Assembly: GCA_029204225.1 (NCBI GenBank) | Contig: CM055097.1 | Span: 68,504,355-68,568,354, forward strand | DNA length: 64,000 nucleotides | Source: Diphasiastrum complanatum | Taxonomy: Eukaryota; Streptophyta; Lycopodiopsida; Lycopodiales; Lycopodiaceae | Direction: 5' to 3' | Part shown: positions 35,738-47,600 of the stretch, piece after piece | Layout: each line of letters opens with the position of its first letter | Numbering within the stretch: position 1 is the stretch's first letter | Position numbers and translations under genes: made by a program | The notes under the pieces: generated by a model | Databases searched by the model: none | What the model saw: the letters and a program-made list of their open reading frames with translations, nothing else | Told to the model about the DNA's origin: nothing

Positions 35738-36477
35738 AAGTGAAATGAACTCAAATGATGAACAAAAAATGTTGCTACACACTCACAATAGGATCCAATA
35801 ATAATGTGCTATCACCTCCTATGCAAGGTCTTGCAACAAACTGTGAGATGATTCGCACTAGCTATACCAATCTCTCCAAAACTAGATCTACTTCACATCA
35901 AATGATGGAGTATGGGAAAAGTTAGGATCAAATAATCTTAGCACGTGTGAAATACACCTAGAAGTTAAATTTCACTCAAATACAATGATATTGCATGAAA
36001 CAAAATGGCTAAGATCTCAAAACAGTGCCTAGATCTCAAATAGATAAGATTGAAAAGCATTCAACTGTGATTTGGGATCAAACAAGCAATCTCTTGACCA
36101 AACCAAATGTGTCCACCCAGGCCTAGGTGCCCTACCTAACCCTCTTCAAAAGCTTATAACTTTTGATTGTCTAACCAAATGGAATGAAACTGATTGCTTC
36201 AAAAACTAGACAACTGTAGCTTTCAAACAAGCTACCTAGCAAGATTTTTGGATCAAACATGAAAGAGAACTCTCAAACTGAAATTGGATGTTCCTCACAA
36301 GTGTCTGAGCACCTGATTCCGTATAGTACCAGGTCAGACCCAATCAATGCCCTATTGATCTCCTTTGATCCAAGATTGAACAAGATAGCTAGGAAAATGG
36401 ATCTTGACAATTTCTAGCTCAATATTGGTGGAAAACTTTTATACTAATGATTGGAAATGCATGGTAGCCTTAGGTAG
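35738..36477 (-). other. Copia leader, antisense
   Basis: Untranslated leader between primer-binding site and gag of the antisense copia. No gene is supported. Confidence 0.5.
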
Positions 36478-36489
36478 GCTCTGATACCA
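36478..36489 (-). other. Copia primer-binding site, antisense
   Basis: On the minus strand TGGTATCAGAGC, the standard plant copia site complementary to tRNA-iMet. It lies directly after the LTR end TTCACA. Confidence 0.85.
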
Positions 36490-37020
36490 TGTGAATTTCA
36501 CACGTGTGGAGTGCCCACCACATGTGATTATGATCTCCTAAGGTGTGTGGATGCACGATGATCAAGACTATATCGAGATTCAAGATCTACCTTCAACTCA
36601 AATGGCAAAAACACACTACTACATGCATTAACTCACTTCCAAAGTACATACACACGTGTGGGTTCTGAAACTAATTTTTAGGATAAGTGAGAAGAATGCA
36701 AAAGATAATCTTGTAAATATGTACATAGATGGATCTCATACATGTGGAGGTTGCTTCCATGTGTGAAAGACAAACCTACTTTCAATAGGTGGATCTCATA
36801 CCTGTGGAGGTTGCTTCTACGTGTGAAAGACAAACCTACTTTCAATAGGTCCATTTGTCATCGTTAGAATAAACCTTTCATCAAAATTTTGTGTTAAGCC
36901 AACAAATCAAGTTTTGAGGTCTAGTAGGAAGTATGCTATGATTGGACCAAAATGGTAAAGTAGCAAGTTACAACATGATGAGAGGCCAACTCACACGTGA
37001 GAAAATCTTCACACCAAACT
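36490..37020 (-). repeat. Copia 5' LTR, antisense, outer edge uncertain
   Basis: The inner edge is fixed by the primer-binding site. The LTR contains a tandem duplication of about 60 bases (36728-36849), including GTGGAGGTTGCTT and GTGTGAAAGACAAACC. The outer edge is estimated only. Confidence 0.45.
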
Positions 37021-38950
37021 TACATATCAAGATTGTATTATTTCTAGTTTTTGATAATTGATAGAAATGAAAATAGTAATGCAACCAATCACTCATGTGG
37101 ATTGAATGAAACCATTTATGGTTCTAAATCACAAGTTCTACTATTGTAAAAACTTTAACTACTTTGTGGTAGTTGATTGTAATAGTTTAAGCTCTTGCAA
37201 CTTAAAATGTTAAAAAAATAATGAACTACTTGTTGACACAAAACTTAACTTATCAATACTTAACTCTTTCACAAAAAAGCTAATAAATGCAATTGTATGA
37301 ACCTCAAAAAAAAAAGATAATGATCTTCTTCTTTTTTTTCATCGAAAAATCTCACTATCATGACAAGACGAAGTTCATGGTATAATACCACAACTTTCTT
37401 GTCTCAATGAATTATTAGAATTATGAAGTGAAATCATAAATTATTAACATGAATGCAACCTTGACTATAAGAAGGTAATGCTTCCAAGTTTTCACACCTA
37501 ATAGCATTACTATTCATTCCATGAAGATGTCATCAAATATGGCCAATGAAGCTAGTTATTAACAAGGGACTTAACGTACAACATTTTAGTAAAACAAAAG
37601 CTTTATGGTTCGTATAATCCACCATTTGCAAGTACAATTAGTTTTGAATGATGTTTACAATCAAGAGACATTCATATGTTTTTTAAGTCTTGACATTCTA
37701 GTTTTTGATACAAGCATTGTTTGATGTTTGCATCATGAGATGTAATTGTTGAGTGTTATGATGAATGATATTTCAAGGAGATTAAGACTCCACATAATTC
37801 TCAAATGGGCCATAAATGACAAGCCACAGTAAGCACAAATTCCATAGCTTACATATATGGGTCTAATCGCTCTCCAAAAAAAATCATTTCACAAAATGCA
37901 GAATCCAAACACATGTAAATTACAAGCACATTATGTTAGATTTCATACTTATATATTGCGAAGCACTGCTTAATAATATAAGATCTTGACATTGAATTTC
38001 TGATATCACTAGAATTTATCAATCTTGCATTCATTATCTTCTTTATCAAACCAGGTTGAAGCTAAACAAGTCTCATAAATTGATATAATGAATCATAATC
38101 AATCAAATACTAGATTAAGTCACCAACAAAATCAGGTTGTAGATTGCATTCATGAAATTATTCAATGAATTATTCATAGGGACATTTTGAAATCTTGTCA
38201 TCACCTATTTGCGTGCAACAATTTGAATCAAACTTTAGACTTTGAGATGAGAAAAGATGTCAACTACCATGCAACATTCCTAAGACAATTTTGTCTTGCA
38301 AAATTATTTATCATCTTTCATTCAATATTACTCAAAGATCTTTCCTCATTTCAAACATTCACAAAAACTTGAAGGCATTTTTGTATATGACAACATGCTA
38401 GTTATAGATCGTGTATACAAGTTACATTGTGCAAAGTGACCGTAGGTAGAGTTCACATTCATGTACACTGTTTACAATGGGTGCAAATGAAGTTACAATG
38501 CTAGTGGGCACATCAATCAAGAAAGCCGTTTGACAATATGGCAAGACATTTGGCAAGAGGCCCTTCGAGGCATAAAGCTTATTAGAGCCTCTTTACATGT
38601 AGCTCATTCACCCCTTAAAGATGTCGTCAACATGGGTTAAAGGGGGTTAAAAGAAAAACCCATAGTATGCAACACGCGGAAGCTCTCAACCCCTTGGGAG
38701 TGAATGGGTTTACAACATCTTAGATTTTGGCTCCTCTGGGCTTCATAGGTTAAGGTGAGATAGTCTCTCCACCAATTAGAGGAGAGGATTGAAAACCCAT
38801 TCACCCCACCTCTTTCCATGTACCCAATGAAAAGGTGAAGACACGAGGTGAGCCTCCAAAAGGGCAAAGATAGAGAGCCCTACTAACCCAATCAACTATG
38901 AGGGTGCCATCCAAGTTCCAATTGTAAAAGGCTGGAAAACTAAAAAGGGC
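37021..38950. other. Intergenic DNA, no supported gene
   Basis: AT-rich. Short open frames at 38187-38372 and 38637-38867 have no recognisable content. No repeat structure is evident by eye. Confidence 0.45.
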
Positions 38951-38972
38951 AACCGACAGAAACGTTCCTTTG

Positions 38973-38995
38973 GGGGGGGGGGGGGGGGGGGGGGG
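38973..38995. repeat. Poly-G run of 23
   Basis: Twenty-three consecutive G residues in an otherwise AT-rich region. Runs of this length are hard to sequence, so the true number may differ. Confidence 0.9.
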
Positions 38996-39039
38996 TTTTG
39001 TGGGGTGGGATGGGGTGGTAATTAATGGCAGCAATTAAT

Positions 39040-39420
39040 GCACTTCCATGAATTGCCTGAAAAAGCACGTCACAGCGGAGCCCCATTTCCACGCCACGCC
39101 ACTTCCTTTATGGTTGCGCTGCCGCGCTGCCTCCCTCCCAAAAGGAAAAAATAGTACTATTTTTTTTAATAACTTTTAAGCCCTTTTCCACGTGTCAGAA
39201 TCCTATTCGCTGCCATGGAGCTTCGCTGTTTTGCTTCTCGGCGATTTCAGCCAATCCCAATCCTTAACGGAAGCGTTTCCTCGTCTCTTCATCGTACGCT
39301 ACGTTTGAGATCCTGATGGCCGTTGGATCTCGTCATTCACCTCAGATTCTGCCACGTTGCGGTATTCTGACGATGAAAAATACTCCACGTGGAGATCCAG
39401 CCACGCGGCAGTAATCCAAG
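39040..39420 (+). promoter_or_regulatory. Possible host promoter/5' region, CpG-rich
   Basis: Base composition changes from AT-rich to mixed with many CG pairs. Candidate elements are CCACGTGTCA at about 39190 and CTCCACGTGGAG at about 39383-39394. Both contain the ACGT core of G-box/ABRE sites. There is no unambiguous TATA box. It lies upstream of exon-like pieces at 40.4 and 42.7 kb. The call is inference from composition. Confidence 0.3.
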
Positions 39421-39593
39421 TGATGAGGTGTGAGGTACTAATTCCCGGCGAAATCTCGTTCTTTGTTCTTGCTTTTCTTTTACTTCTTGTTGATGGACGT
39501 TCCTTGCTTTTCTTGATGGCGATGATCGGACGATCTTTGATGCTGTTGATCCATTTCTGTTTCTTTTTTTCTGATTCTGTCAGACTTCTTCGT

Positions 39594-39900
39594 CGCTTCG
39601 TGTTTGGAATGAAAAATATGATCTGATTTCATTGTTCTTTAGTAGCTTTGAGTGCTCCAAAGAGGAGCTGCTAATGATGCTGCTTCATTTCAGCAAACGA
39701 AAATCGGAGATGCATGAGGAGTCAGGACGATTCTTGTGTTCTTTTTCGTGGCTTCGTGTTTTTGGAATGAAAAATTTAAACTGATGTCATTGTTCTTTTG
39801 TAGCTTTGAGTGCTCCAAAGAGGAGCCGCTAATGATGCTGCTTCATTTCAGCAAACGAAAATCGGAGATGCATGAGGAGTCAGGACGAACGATTCTTGTG
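39594..39900. repeat. Tandem duplication, unit about 155 bp
   Basis: Positions about 39594-39738 and 39750-39900 carry nearly the same sequence (TTTGAGTGCTCCAAAGAGG through GGAGTCAGGACGA and ATTCTTGTG). There are a few base changes and small indels. Confidence 0.85.
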
Positions 39901-40399
39901 TTTTTTTTGTTTGCAAAGTGTTCTGATTATGAGTAATTGTTTTCATGTTTTTTGGATAATTTTCAATCAACACAGATATAGATATCTGTAATTGTTCATT
40001 ATCTTGCGATCCGTAACTATAATAACGTCCCTCTCAAGTTCTGGCCGGTTCTTTTAATATGTCTTCCGGATGCTTTATGTTTTGCTTATCTCTTCTTTTC
40101 ATATAGAGATGATTGCATGCTAATTTGGATGCATGTATGGAAGCGAAAAGGATTAACGGCATTGGATTGTACTTGATTTTATGTATATTGCTGGATGAAA
40201 CTCATCTTGGATACTTGTCTTACAGAATTTTAGATTTGTAACTTCTGAGTGGATTTTATTTGGATCTTCATGGAATCTTCGATGAAACCATTTTCTGAAG
40301 TTGCTCAGTCCGAAACTCTCTCTATGTAGTCAGCAATCGTGTTTTGTCGATGTTAAAACGAGACAACAATCGCGGAGAGGTTTACCTGCACGAAAGTTC

Positions 40400-40495
40400 A
40401 TGTATCCGTGGCGATCTTTGCTGTTCTACATTTCTTGTATGGCTGCTTCACTCGTATTATCCGCCGGCCATTCGCAACATCAAAATAGCCCCGTG
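40400..40495 (+). CDS. Possible first coding exon with signal-peptide-like start
   Basis: The ATG at 40400 opens MYPWRSLLFYISCMAASLVL, then SAGHSQHQNSPV. A strong splice-donor match (GTG|GTACGTGAG) lies at 40495/40496, exactly at a codon boundary. The hydrophobic core followed by a small-residue stretch (SAG) resembles a secretory signal peptide or membrane anchor. The frame is open upstream too, so the start is uncertain. No protein family is recognisable. Confidence 0.25.
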
Positions 40496-42701
40496 GTACG
40501 TGAGTTCTCCTCTTCTTCTGTACGATGTTAACTTCTCGTTGCAAGAATGCGAGGCATGACATCTTACAAGTTCCTGAAAGAATGTGGAGACTATTAGATA
40601 CGCCACCTGGTTGCTCTCTACACAGACGGCAATAAATTGATCAGCTTCATATGTAATAAGAAGTTCTTTTCTCCTTAAACTAATTTTGGACAGTTTTTAT
40701 AAGAATCTGCGCTTCCTCTCAATAATCTTGCCTTTCCATTTTGACTTATGTTCATTTGTCGAAATGGATCTCCTTCTGTGCCTCTGAATAGAAGTCGGTG
40801 AAACTTTCAGAGATGAGAGAATTGCTCTTGGAAATTTTGCCGAAGCATGTGTTTTTTGGGAAATATGAGGTCCTCCCGAGTTACTCAGTTTGATCTCACA
40901 CGCAGAAATGCTATAGCGAGCCTTTTGCCATGTCCTTAGCCTCTGATTATAAGAATGAAGTTCCTATAGACACAAAATAATTTTATCCAGCAGCATCTAA
41001 CAGCTTACTTATCTTATTTAGAGTTGGCATTCATCATGTCAATAAGCGTACTGGAGAAAGCCCCTTGTCCTTTCCTCGAGGCTTGGAGTTCGACTCGAAT
41101 CAACCCCACAATGAGGACATGCAAGACAAAAAGACACTGATTCATTGGTGGTGCTTATTTATGTAAAAATAGCTGTGTACGTATTATGAGGCGAGGAATG
41201 AGTATAACTAGAGGTATATAGCTCTCGCTTAGGAAGACCGTAGGGACAATCTGCTTGAAGAGCCTTACGTCGACTTCGATCTGCATCGCTTGGTAGGAAA
41301 CCCGAGGAGCAGAAAGATATTGCCCGAAGAGGGCTATCTGAACGTTCTATTCACGACCAGTCACAATTATGGGGCTCAATAACAACTACAGAATTTTGTT
41401 GTTGATCTCTTGTGTAAGGTGGTCGCAGTGCGACTGTATCCAATAAGGAAGGAAAATTTGGGATTTTGTCTTTGCACTGCATTCAGGTCTAGAATAAGGA
41501 ATAAGGTAACTCACGGAGTCACGGATCTATTATTGAAACCAGGGCCTTCACCTGCGATGAAGGCTAGGATGAATTTGTGCCTGATTGAGAGAGCAATGCT
41601 GACCTTGAGTCTGAACAGGTATATTATGTATTCTCTAGGAATTTGTACGCGTTTCAGAAGTGTCGTTTTCTTATATTTGTAGACTTTGAGAGAAGTCAGT
41701 GGAGATGAAGCTGCTCGTTTAGCAGAAGAATACCTTTAGGACTCATTTAGCAGTCAAGTTGATCCATGGAGGATACAAAGTATGCCAAGTCGTTTACCAA
41801 TAAGTTGGCCATCAGATTGAAAGCATATGTGCTTTAGAAAATATAAAGAACGCACCCGGCAGGACATCGAATTTTTTTGTGAAAAACCTAATGCCCAAAT
41901 GTAAAGTGCACGCATCAATAGCATTTCGGCCAGACTCAATTTTCTTTTGTAACAGAGAATTTTGTTTTGGGCATGAAACTGTTCAGTTGCAAAGATATTG
42001 CTGTTGACAAACATAAATTTTTATCATTGCCTATAGGATGCTTCAACTTTGACCACGGCAAAATGAGTACATATCTATAATCAGAAGCAACCACTGCAAG
42101 AGCTTTATTCATTGGTTTTGCCAAAGACTCAAAACAAAATATTGTTGCAATTGTGAATAATCAAAAAGTGATGCAACACCATTCTAGGAACCTTTAGCCC
42201 TTGCACATCATCTATATATTGCGATGATTGGCATTGTGGACATTTGGAGTTCAATTCGTTTTTTGATATGGGAGGGACACACAACATAAATAAACTTTAA
42301 ATGTCTAGGGATTTTGTTCATAAGGTGCCATTCACAAGTTCTGGCCATTTCACTTGTTTGTTAGTGACCTTTCACTTGGGACATTCAAGTTTCGCATTCT
42401 GTGCCTAACGTCAATCTGGTTACCTTAGTCAAATTCGTGGAATCCATCTAGCATTGGTTTCTTAGTTTGTAAGTACAGGAAGAACACCCCTGCAAAGTTC
42501 CTGACAAGAAAGGCTGGTGCTGGTTGCAGCCTTAGGGTTAAGCTGTAGCAAGAGCAAGCCTTGCAAGGCCTTCTGGATTATGCCAAAACCAAAACCTTGC
42601 AAGGCCTTCTGGATTATGCGTTGCAGTATATCTAAGTATGCCAACGCATGTATGGGAATTGTGATGGAGAACCAATGTTTAACAAGAGCTTGTCGCTGCA
42701 G
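40496..42701. other. Possible intron(s) with unassigned open stretches
   Basis: Open stretches at 41030-41170 (HHVNKRTGESPLSFPRGLEF), 41236-41380 (EDRRDNLLEEPYVDFDLHRL) and 41410-41640 (CKVVAVRLYPIRKENLGF) look more protein-like than their surroundings. Their frames and splice sites do not connect convincingly. They may be decayed exons. Confidence 0.25.
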
Positions 42702-42989
42702 GGATTTTACAGATTGGCTGAGGATCAACTAAGACAGCTAAGAAGTCCATTTCAAGGCTATGAACGTGACGAACAAGACTTTGTGGAATTTGAAGAAAGC
42801 AGGCTTCAGGACTACCATGCTGTAGATCCTCGACCAAGATTGTCCTCGCCATTAAGGCCAGGCCCAATAGAGAATTTTAGACGACCTCCTGTGAATTCAC
42901 AGAGACCTAACACACCTCCGCCGCAGCAATCTGAAATGCCCCCAACAAACCTTCCCCACGAGTCTGCATCAACTCCAGCTCCAAGTTAG
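42702..42989 (+). CDS. Putative terminal exon, Pro-rich C-terminus, unknown protein
   Basis: A splice acceptor (TCGCTGCAG) at 42701 is followed by an open frame of 95 codons to TAG at 42987-42989. It starts GFYRLAEDQLRQLRSPFQG, contains the acidic YERDEQDFVEFEESRLQDY and ends in a Pro/Ser/Asn-rich tail (RPPVNSQRPNTPPPQQSEMP). Codon use and amino-acid balance look like a real plant protein. I do not recognise it. The stretch after the stop would be 3' UTR. Confidence 0.4.
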   Translation, partial: GFYRLAEDQLRQLRSPFQGYERDEQDFVEFEESRLQDYHAVDPRPRLSSPLRPGPIENFRRPPVNSQRPNTPPPQQSEMPPTNLPHESASTPAPS

Positions 42990-45900
42990 CCACCGATGCA
43001 ACCTTAATCTCGCCCTCATATTTATTTCTTTGCTCATGAAACAACTGGATGCTACGAGTCACAGGTGCAACCTTTTGCTATGCGAGTTGCACCTAGCAGT
43101 CGCCATCATTTGAGGATCCATTTTTTTCTCAATGAATTCACATATTGTGTTCAAGGTGCTGCATTCTTTTTAGTTTGTGTTAGACTTGATCCTTATCGAC
43201 TCAGCGGATTTTGGCTTAGATAAGGTTAGGGGGACATCACAATTCCATGTGTATCATGTAATGCATTGCCAGTTGGATTGAATCTGTATCAATGAACCAG
43301 TACTTGTTCCATAAACAGTCTACTTTTGATTGAAGTGAGACTGTGAATCAAATGCAAGATAAACAGGTACACACATTAAAGGTATTGCAGCATAGAAGAC
43401 ATTGAGTAGCATGCCCTGTTACATTGAGAGATTATTAAAGTGATCTAGTCCATGCCACAAACTAGGCCTTTCTCCTTCAACTTGTTATGTCATAGAAGAA
43501 GGCATATTTTTTTATCAAAATCAAAAGTTTCCTCGCCTGATGGTTTTTGAGGATTATTGTTAAGAGAATTATTAGCATTGCAAAAGCAAGTGTTTTTAAA
43601 TTCTTTGTGATAGTTTTAGATTAAGATGATTGATTATTATGATTTGTATGTGTTTCATTTCACATTACCTCGAACATTTTCCAAATGAAATTTACCAAGG
43701 TTGCCAAAAAATAAACTGATGTTTAAGAATGATTTTAAATTCTAGGTTTTTAAACGTGTTGTCGTTTCTAATCAAGAGCCAATGTTGAAATTTGACATGC
43801 GTCTCTTTTGTTGTAGTGGAGTTGGAGTTGTGCTCATGCCTGGACATCCTCGAATTTCAGTTTCTCCTTTGTTGACATTTAGAGCTTGCTCCTTGGCCTG
43901 TTGACATGTAGAGCATGTTTTTCCTTGGCATGGCATTTGTGATGTAAACTATACTTGGGGTGTTTTCACACACAGGACTCAACTCCATTTCAAATCCTCT
44001 CATGAGTAAATCCCACAGAGTAGTAGTAGTTTTCACATAGGAGGGAACTTCAAGTAGCCTCAAATAAAATCTGGACAATGTAGAAAGGTATCTTATGGGA
44101 TTAGGCATTGTAGTCCCACCACTTATTGGGGAGTAAGTGAACATACTTGGGAACCTCCCCCAAACATGGGCACTTACCTACTGTAAGCATTATTTTTGCC
44201 ACCTAGGGATAAGTAGCAACTTGTGTGAATGGTGAGGGCCACTTAAAGTGGCCTCAACCAATGGGAAGATAGTATTGGGGTCCACTGCCACTTACCCCCT
44301 CCTATGTGAAACCACCCTTAATAGTTGAGTTGGAATCGTGTTCATCATGCTTACACATGTTCGAATCTCAGTTGCTACTTTGTCAATGCTTGGAGCTTGC
44401 TCCTTGTTGGAATATTCTTTATTGTGATGTAGAGTATGCATATTGTAAATATCAAAGCTAATTGATAGGAAAAAAAATGGCATGTTGACATGCATGCCAA
44501 AGCCCTTTTTAATATATTTGATTAGCTAGTAAAGACTTTGGATTTAACACTTTGCTATAAGGAATTGGATGACATCATTGCAGCTCAAAACATTTGCAAT
44601 GTTTTGATTGGCAAGTAATATATACATACATACATACATACACGTATGTGTGTGTGTGTGTGTGTGTCAATGATGCAGCCCACATTATAGAACTGGATTT
44701 GGAACGTGTTCCAGATCACGATCCGGGATTAGGAACGCAATCTTGTTTTGTTTTTGGTATCAGAGTAAAGGTGTTTTCAAGAGCAATTTAGTTTTGGGTC
44801 ATTTAGTGATTCTTTATTGAACATCTTTATTTATGTATAATGTCAAATGAAATCACATGGAACCGTATTGAATGACAACAATTATGAAGCATAAGCACCC
44901 ATCTCAAAGCTTGTGACAAATAACGTGAATAAATTCAACTTGCACAAGAAAATATGAAACCTGAAAGCAAGCTTGTAACCTTCATTGTTTTCACTCCAAC
45001 ATCTTTTTGGTTTGTAGTGTATTTCTATCTACAATTGACCATATCAATATAGCTCTAGACTTTATGCAATGCTAATTTTGCCTCTTTCTAATTTATTCAT
45101 ACATTTTTCTTCTGATGTGTGCATCGATGATTTTCAAGTTCATTTAATGCTAACTAAACTATTTTTTTTTTAGCCAAAAGTCTTTTTTCCAATTTTTATT
45201 TGGTTGGTGATTCGATTCTTGGATGGTTGACATTTTGGAGCACATGTTCTAGAACGTTTTTGCAGTAGATCATGCAATATTGCAATGCACATGCGCACTC
45301 ACACGCATGCACACACACCCACACACACACACATTGTAAGACTATTGCATGATGTCAAGGACAATAGATTGAATTGGGTAGTAGGGGGCCCAATGGTACA
45401 AGCTGAAGCCCCGTTCGAGATGTCAATGGCATCTTGGAGCCTTGTGTTGCTTGTTTAGACTTGCTTGATTATTTGATATATCTATATGTAAATAATATGC
45501 TCATCATTAGCAAATGAGCGTTAAAAATAACAAACGAAAACATAGAAATGAGGTCAAGCCAATAAAAAATGCAAGACACCTCAAAGTGAAGTATGAGACT
45601 TGTGTAGGGAATACTTGTTGAGATTGGATACAAACATCTCAAGAACTGTCTTTTTGGAGTCAAAATCACAATTTTTTTTGAAGAATTGATGTAGCCTCAC
45701 GCAATTTAACACGTTCCATTCTATTACTAGTAAATGTATATAGTATTTTCCTATGTAAGATATCACAAAATAATTTTCTTTTAATTTAATGTGACTTGCA
45801 ATTGTTGATTTTGCTACTTTTTGGTAAGATTTGCTAAAAATGTTCTAACATGGTTGGATATGAAGTTGAATACACACTTATGGAACAACTTGAAATCAAA

Positions 45901-46035
45901 TCAATGTTTAAAATTAGCTTGCTAATTATCTTACGACCATAATGTAACCTTAAACGCTTGCATTTGTTAAAATAATGTAATGCCATCTTTTGATGTTACT
46001 CGATATATTGATTTTGAATCAAACTTAAAGAAGGG
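42990..46035. other. No supported gene; small microsatellites
   Basis: Possible 3' UTR at first, then AT-rich DNA. An ATAC run followed by (GT)n lies at 44620-44668, and a (CA)-rich patch at 45287-45334. No domain is recognisable in the short frames. Confidence 0.45.
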
Positions 46036-47050
46036 TTTAAATGTTTTTTAGTGACATAAAACATGGTTGGTTGCAAAGGGTTTTCTCAAATTGAGAAATT
46101 AGATTATGGATAACATTTTCACTAGTTGCAAAGATGCCTTCTATTTGTATTTGCATTGCTCTTTCTACGCAATTTGAATGGAATATTTATCATATGGATG
46201 TCACTCGTGCTATCAAAGAGAAGGATATTTATTTTGAACAACTACATCGTTAGTTGTTAAAAGCATAACTTACCACGTGTGTAAACTTAAAATTGCATGC
46301 TATGGACTTAAATAGGTACTAAGAGCATGGAATAGAAGAATAGAAGAATTTTTTTTCAAAAGGTTTAATAAGGAAGTACATATACTATGTTGCATCTTCA
46401 ACGTCAAGGCAAAAATATTATTTGCATTTTTTTCTATGTTGATGATCTTTTTATTACATCATCAAATATGGTACTAATGGATGAAACAATACATTCTTTC
46501 ACAAGAATTAGCAATGAAAGATTTAGGTTCACCACAATATATATTGTCTAGGTTTGGAATTTTGGATAAGCAACATCACTACAATTATCATTTTGGCAAA
46601 TTAGTACGACTTGACTATTCAAAGAGTCAATGTGTAGAGGATTAGCAACACCTTTGAAAGGAAATCATAAAATCTCAAGGTGGGATGGTAATGAATCCAA
46701 TGTTACTATTTCTATTTGACAAATATTAGGCTTGATATATTTTTTTGTAGGGGGGCTATTTAAGTTAAGGTATAACAAAACCAATAAAATTGCACTATAA
46801 TGCATGCAAAAGAATTTTTGGTTATTTTGAGGAGACTTTGGATTTGGGCTTGTGTTTTAAGAAATTAAAGATGATTGTTTGTGGTGCGTTTCTTGATAAC
46901 GATTGGGTAGGTAATATTAATGGTAGGCATTTATTTGTAGGATACATTTTGTTCATCGGTAATTGTGCTTTGGCTAAGGTCAAAAAAATTGTTGTGGCTT
47001 TATCTTCAACAAAGACAATATATCGGACATTTTGCAATGCTATATGTTAG
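46036..47050 (+). pseudogene. Decayed copia RT/RNase H, sense
   Basis: Across several frames the copia pol order is visible: VAKGFSQIEKLDYG (RT start), YHMDVTRAIKEKDIYFEQ, FYVDDLFITSS (catalytic YVDD box, about 46430-46460) and MKDLGSPQYIL. RNase H follows: NACKRIFGYFEETLDLGLCF, FLDNDWVGNINGRHLFVGYILF and KKIVVALSSTKTIYRT. It is heavily mutated. The RNase H end is followed by an LTR-like region at 47.05 kb, as expected for a copia element. Confidence 0.75.
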
Positions 47051-47059
47051 GCCTTTTGA

Positions 47060-47600
47060 TTTTAAAGACATTTGAGAAGTAAGCTATCATGATGATTTTC
47101 TAGCATGTCTGTCATGTGCTGCATGTAATTAGTCCATGAGCTTACTAATGAATTGCCAAATATAGCCATGGAGCTAAATTAGACTAGAATTAGTCATTAG
47201 GGTTGTTAATAAAGAGGCTCGAACAACCTCGCTATGTTTGTGAATAGCGGACTTGCAATAATGGTTGTAAGGCCCAAAAAATAAGGTCCCAAACTTAGAG
47301 TAGAGGCACAAATGACCACTATAAATAGCTGAGGTCGTGCTGAATTTGGAGGCCTTTTTTGTTTTTGAAATTTGGTTTTTAAGAGATCTTGGAGCTTCTC
47401 TTTGAGAGCTTTCTTGATGGGAATGGTGGTTCATGTGCCTACAATCGCATGAGAGCTTAGATCATGCTCTAGCAATAGGCCCTATCTTATGAATGATCAT
47501 TTATGATAAATAAAGAATCCTCACTTTGGTGAAGGCTTGCTATCTTTGTCTATCTTCTTGATTTTTGACTAGTTTTCTTGATTTCTTGTATTTCCATTGT
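47060..47600 (+). repeat. Family-D LTR, sense (3' LTR of copia remnant)
   Basis: It follows the RNase H end and shares long stretches with the antisense copy at 54.04-54.53 kb (for example AGTCCATGAGC, TATAGCCATGGAGCTAAATT, AAATGACCACTATAAATAG). The TATA box CTATAAATAG at about 47321 fits the LTR promoter. Edges are approximate. Confidence 0.65.

Noticed and set aside
45287-45334. CA-rich stretch as a regulatory site
   Set aside because: A simple interrupted dinucleotide repeat with no gene nearby.
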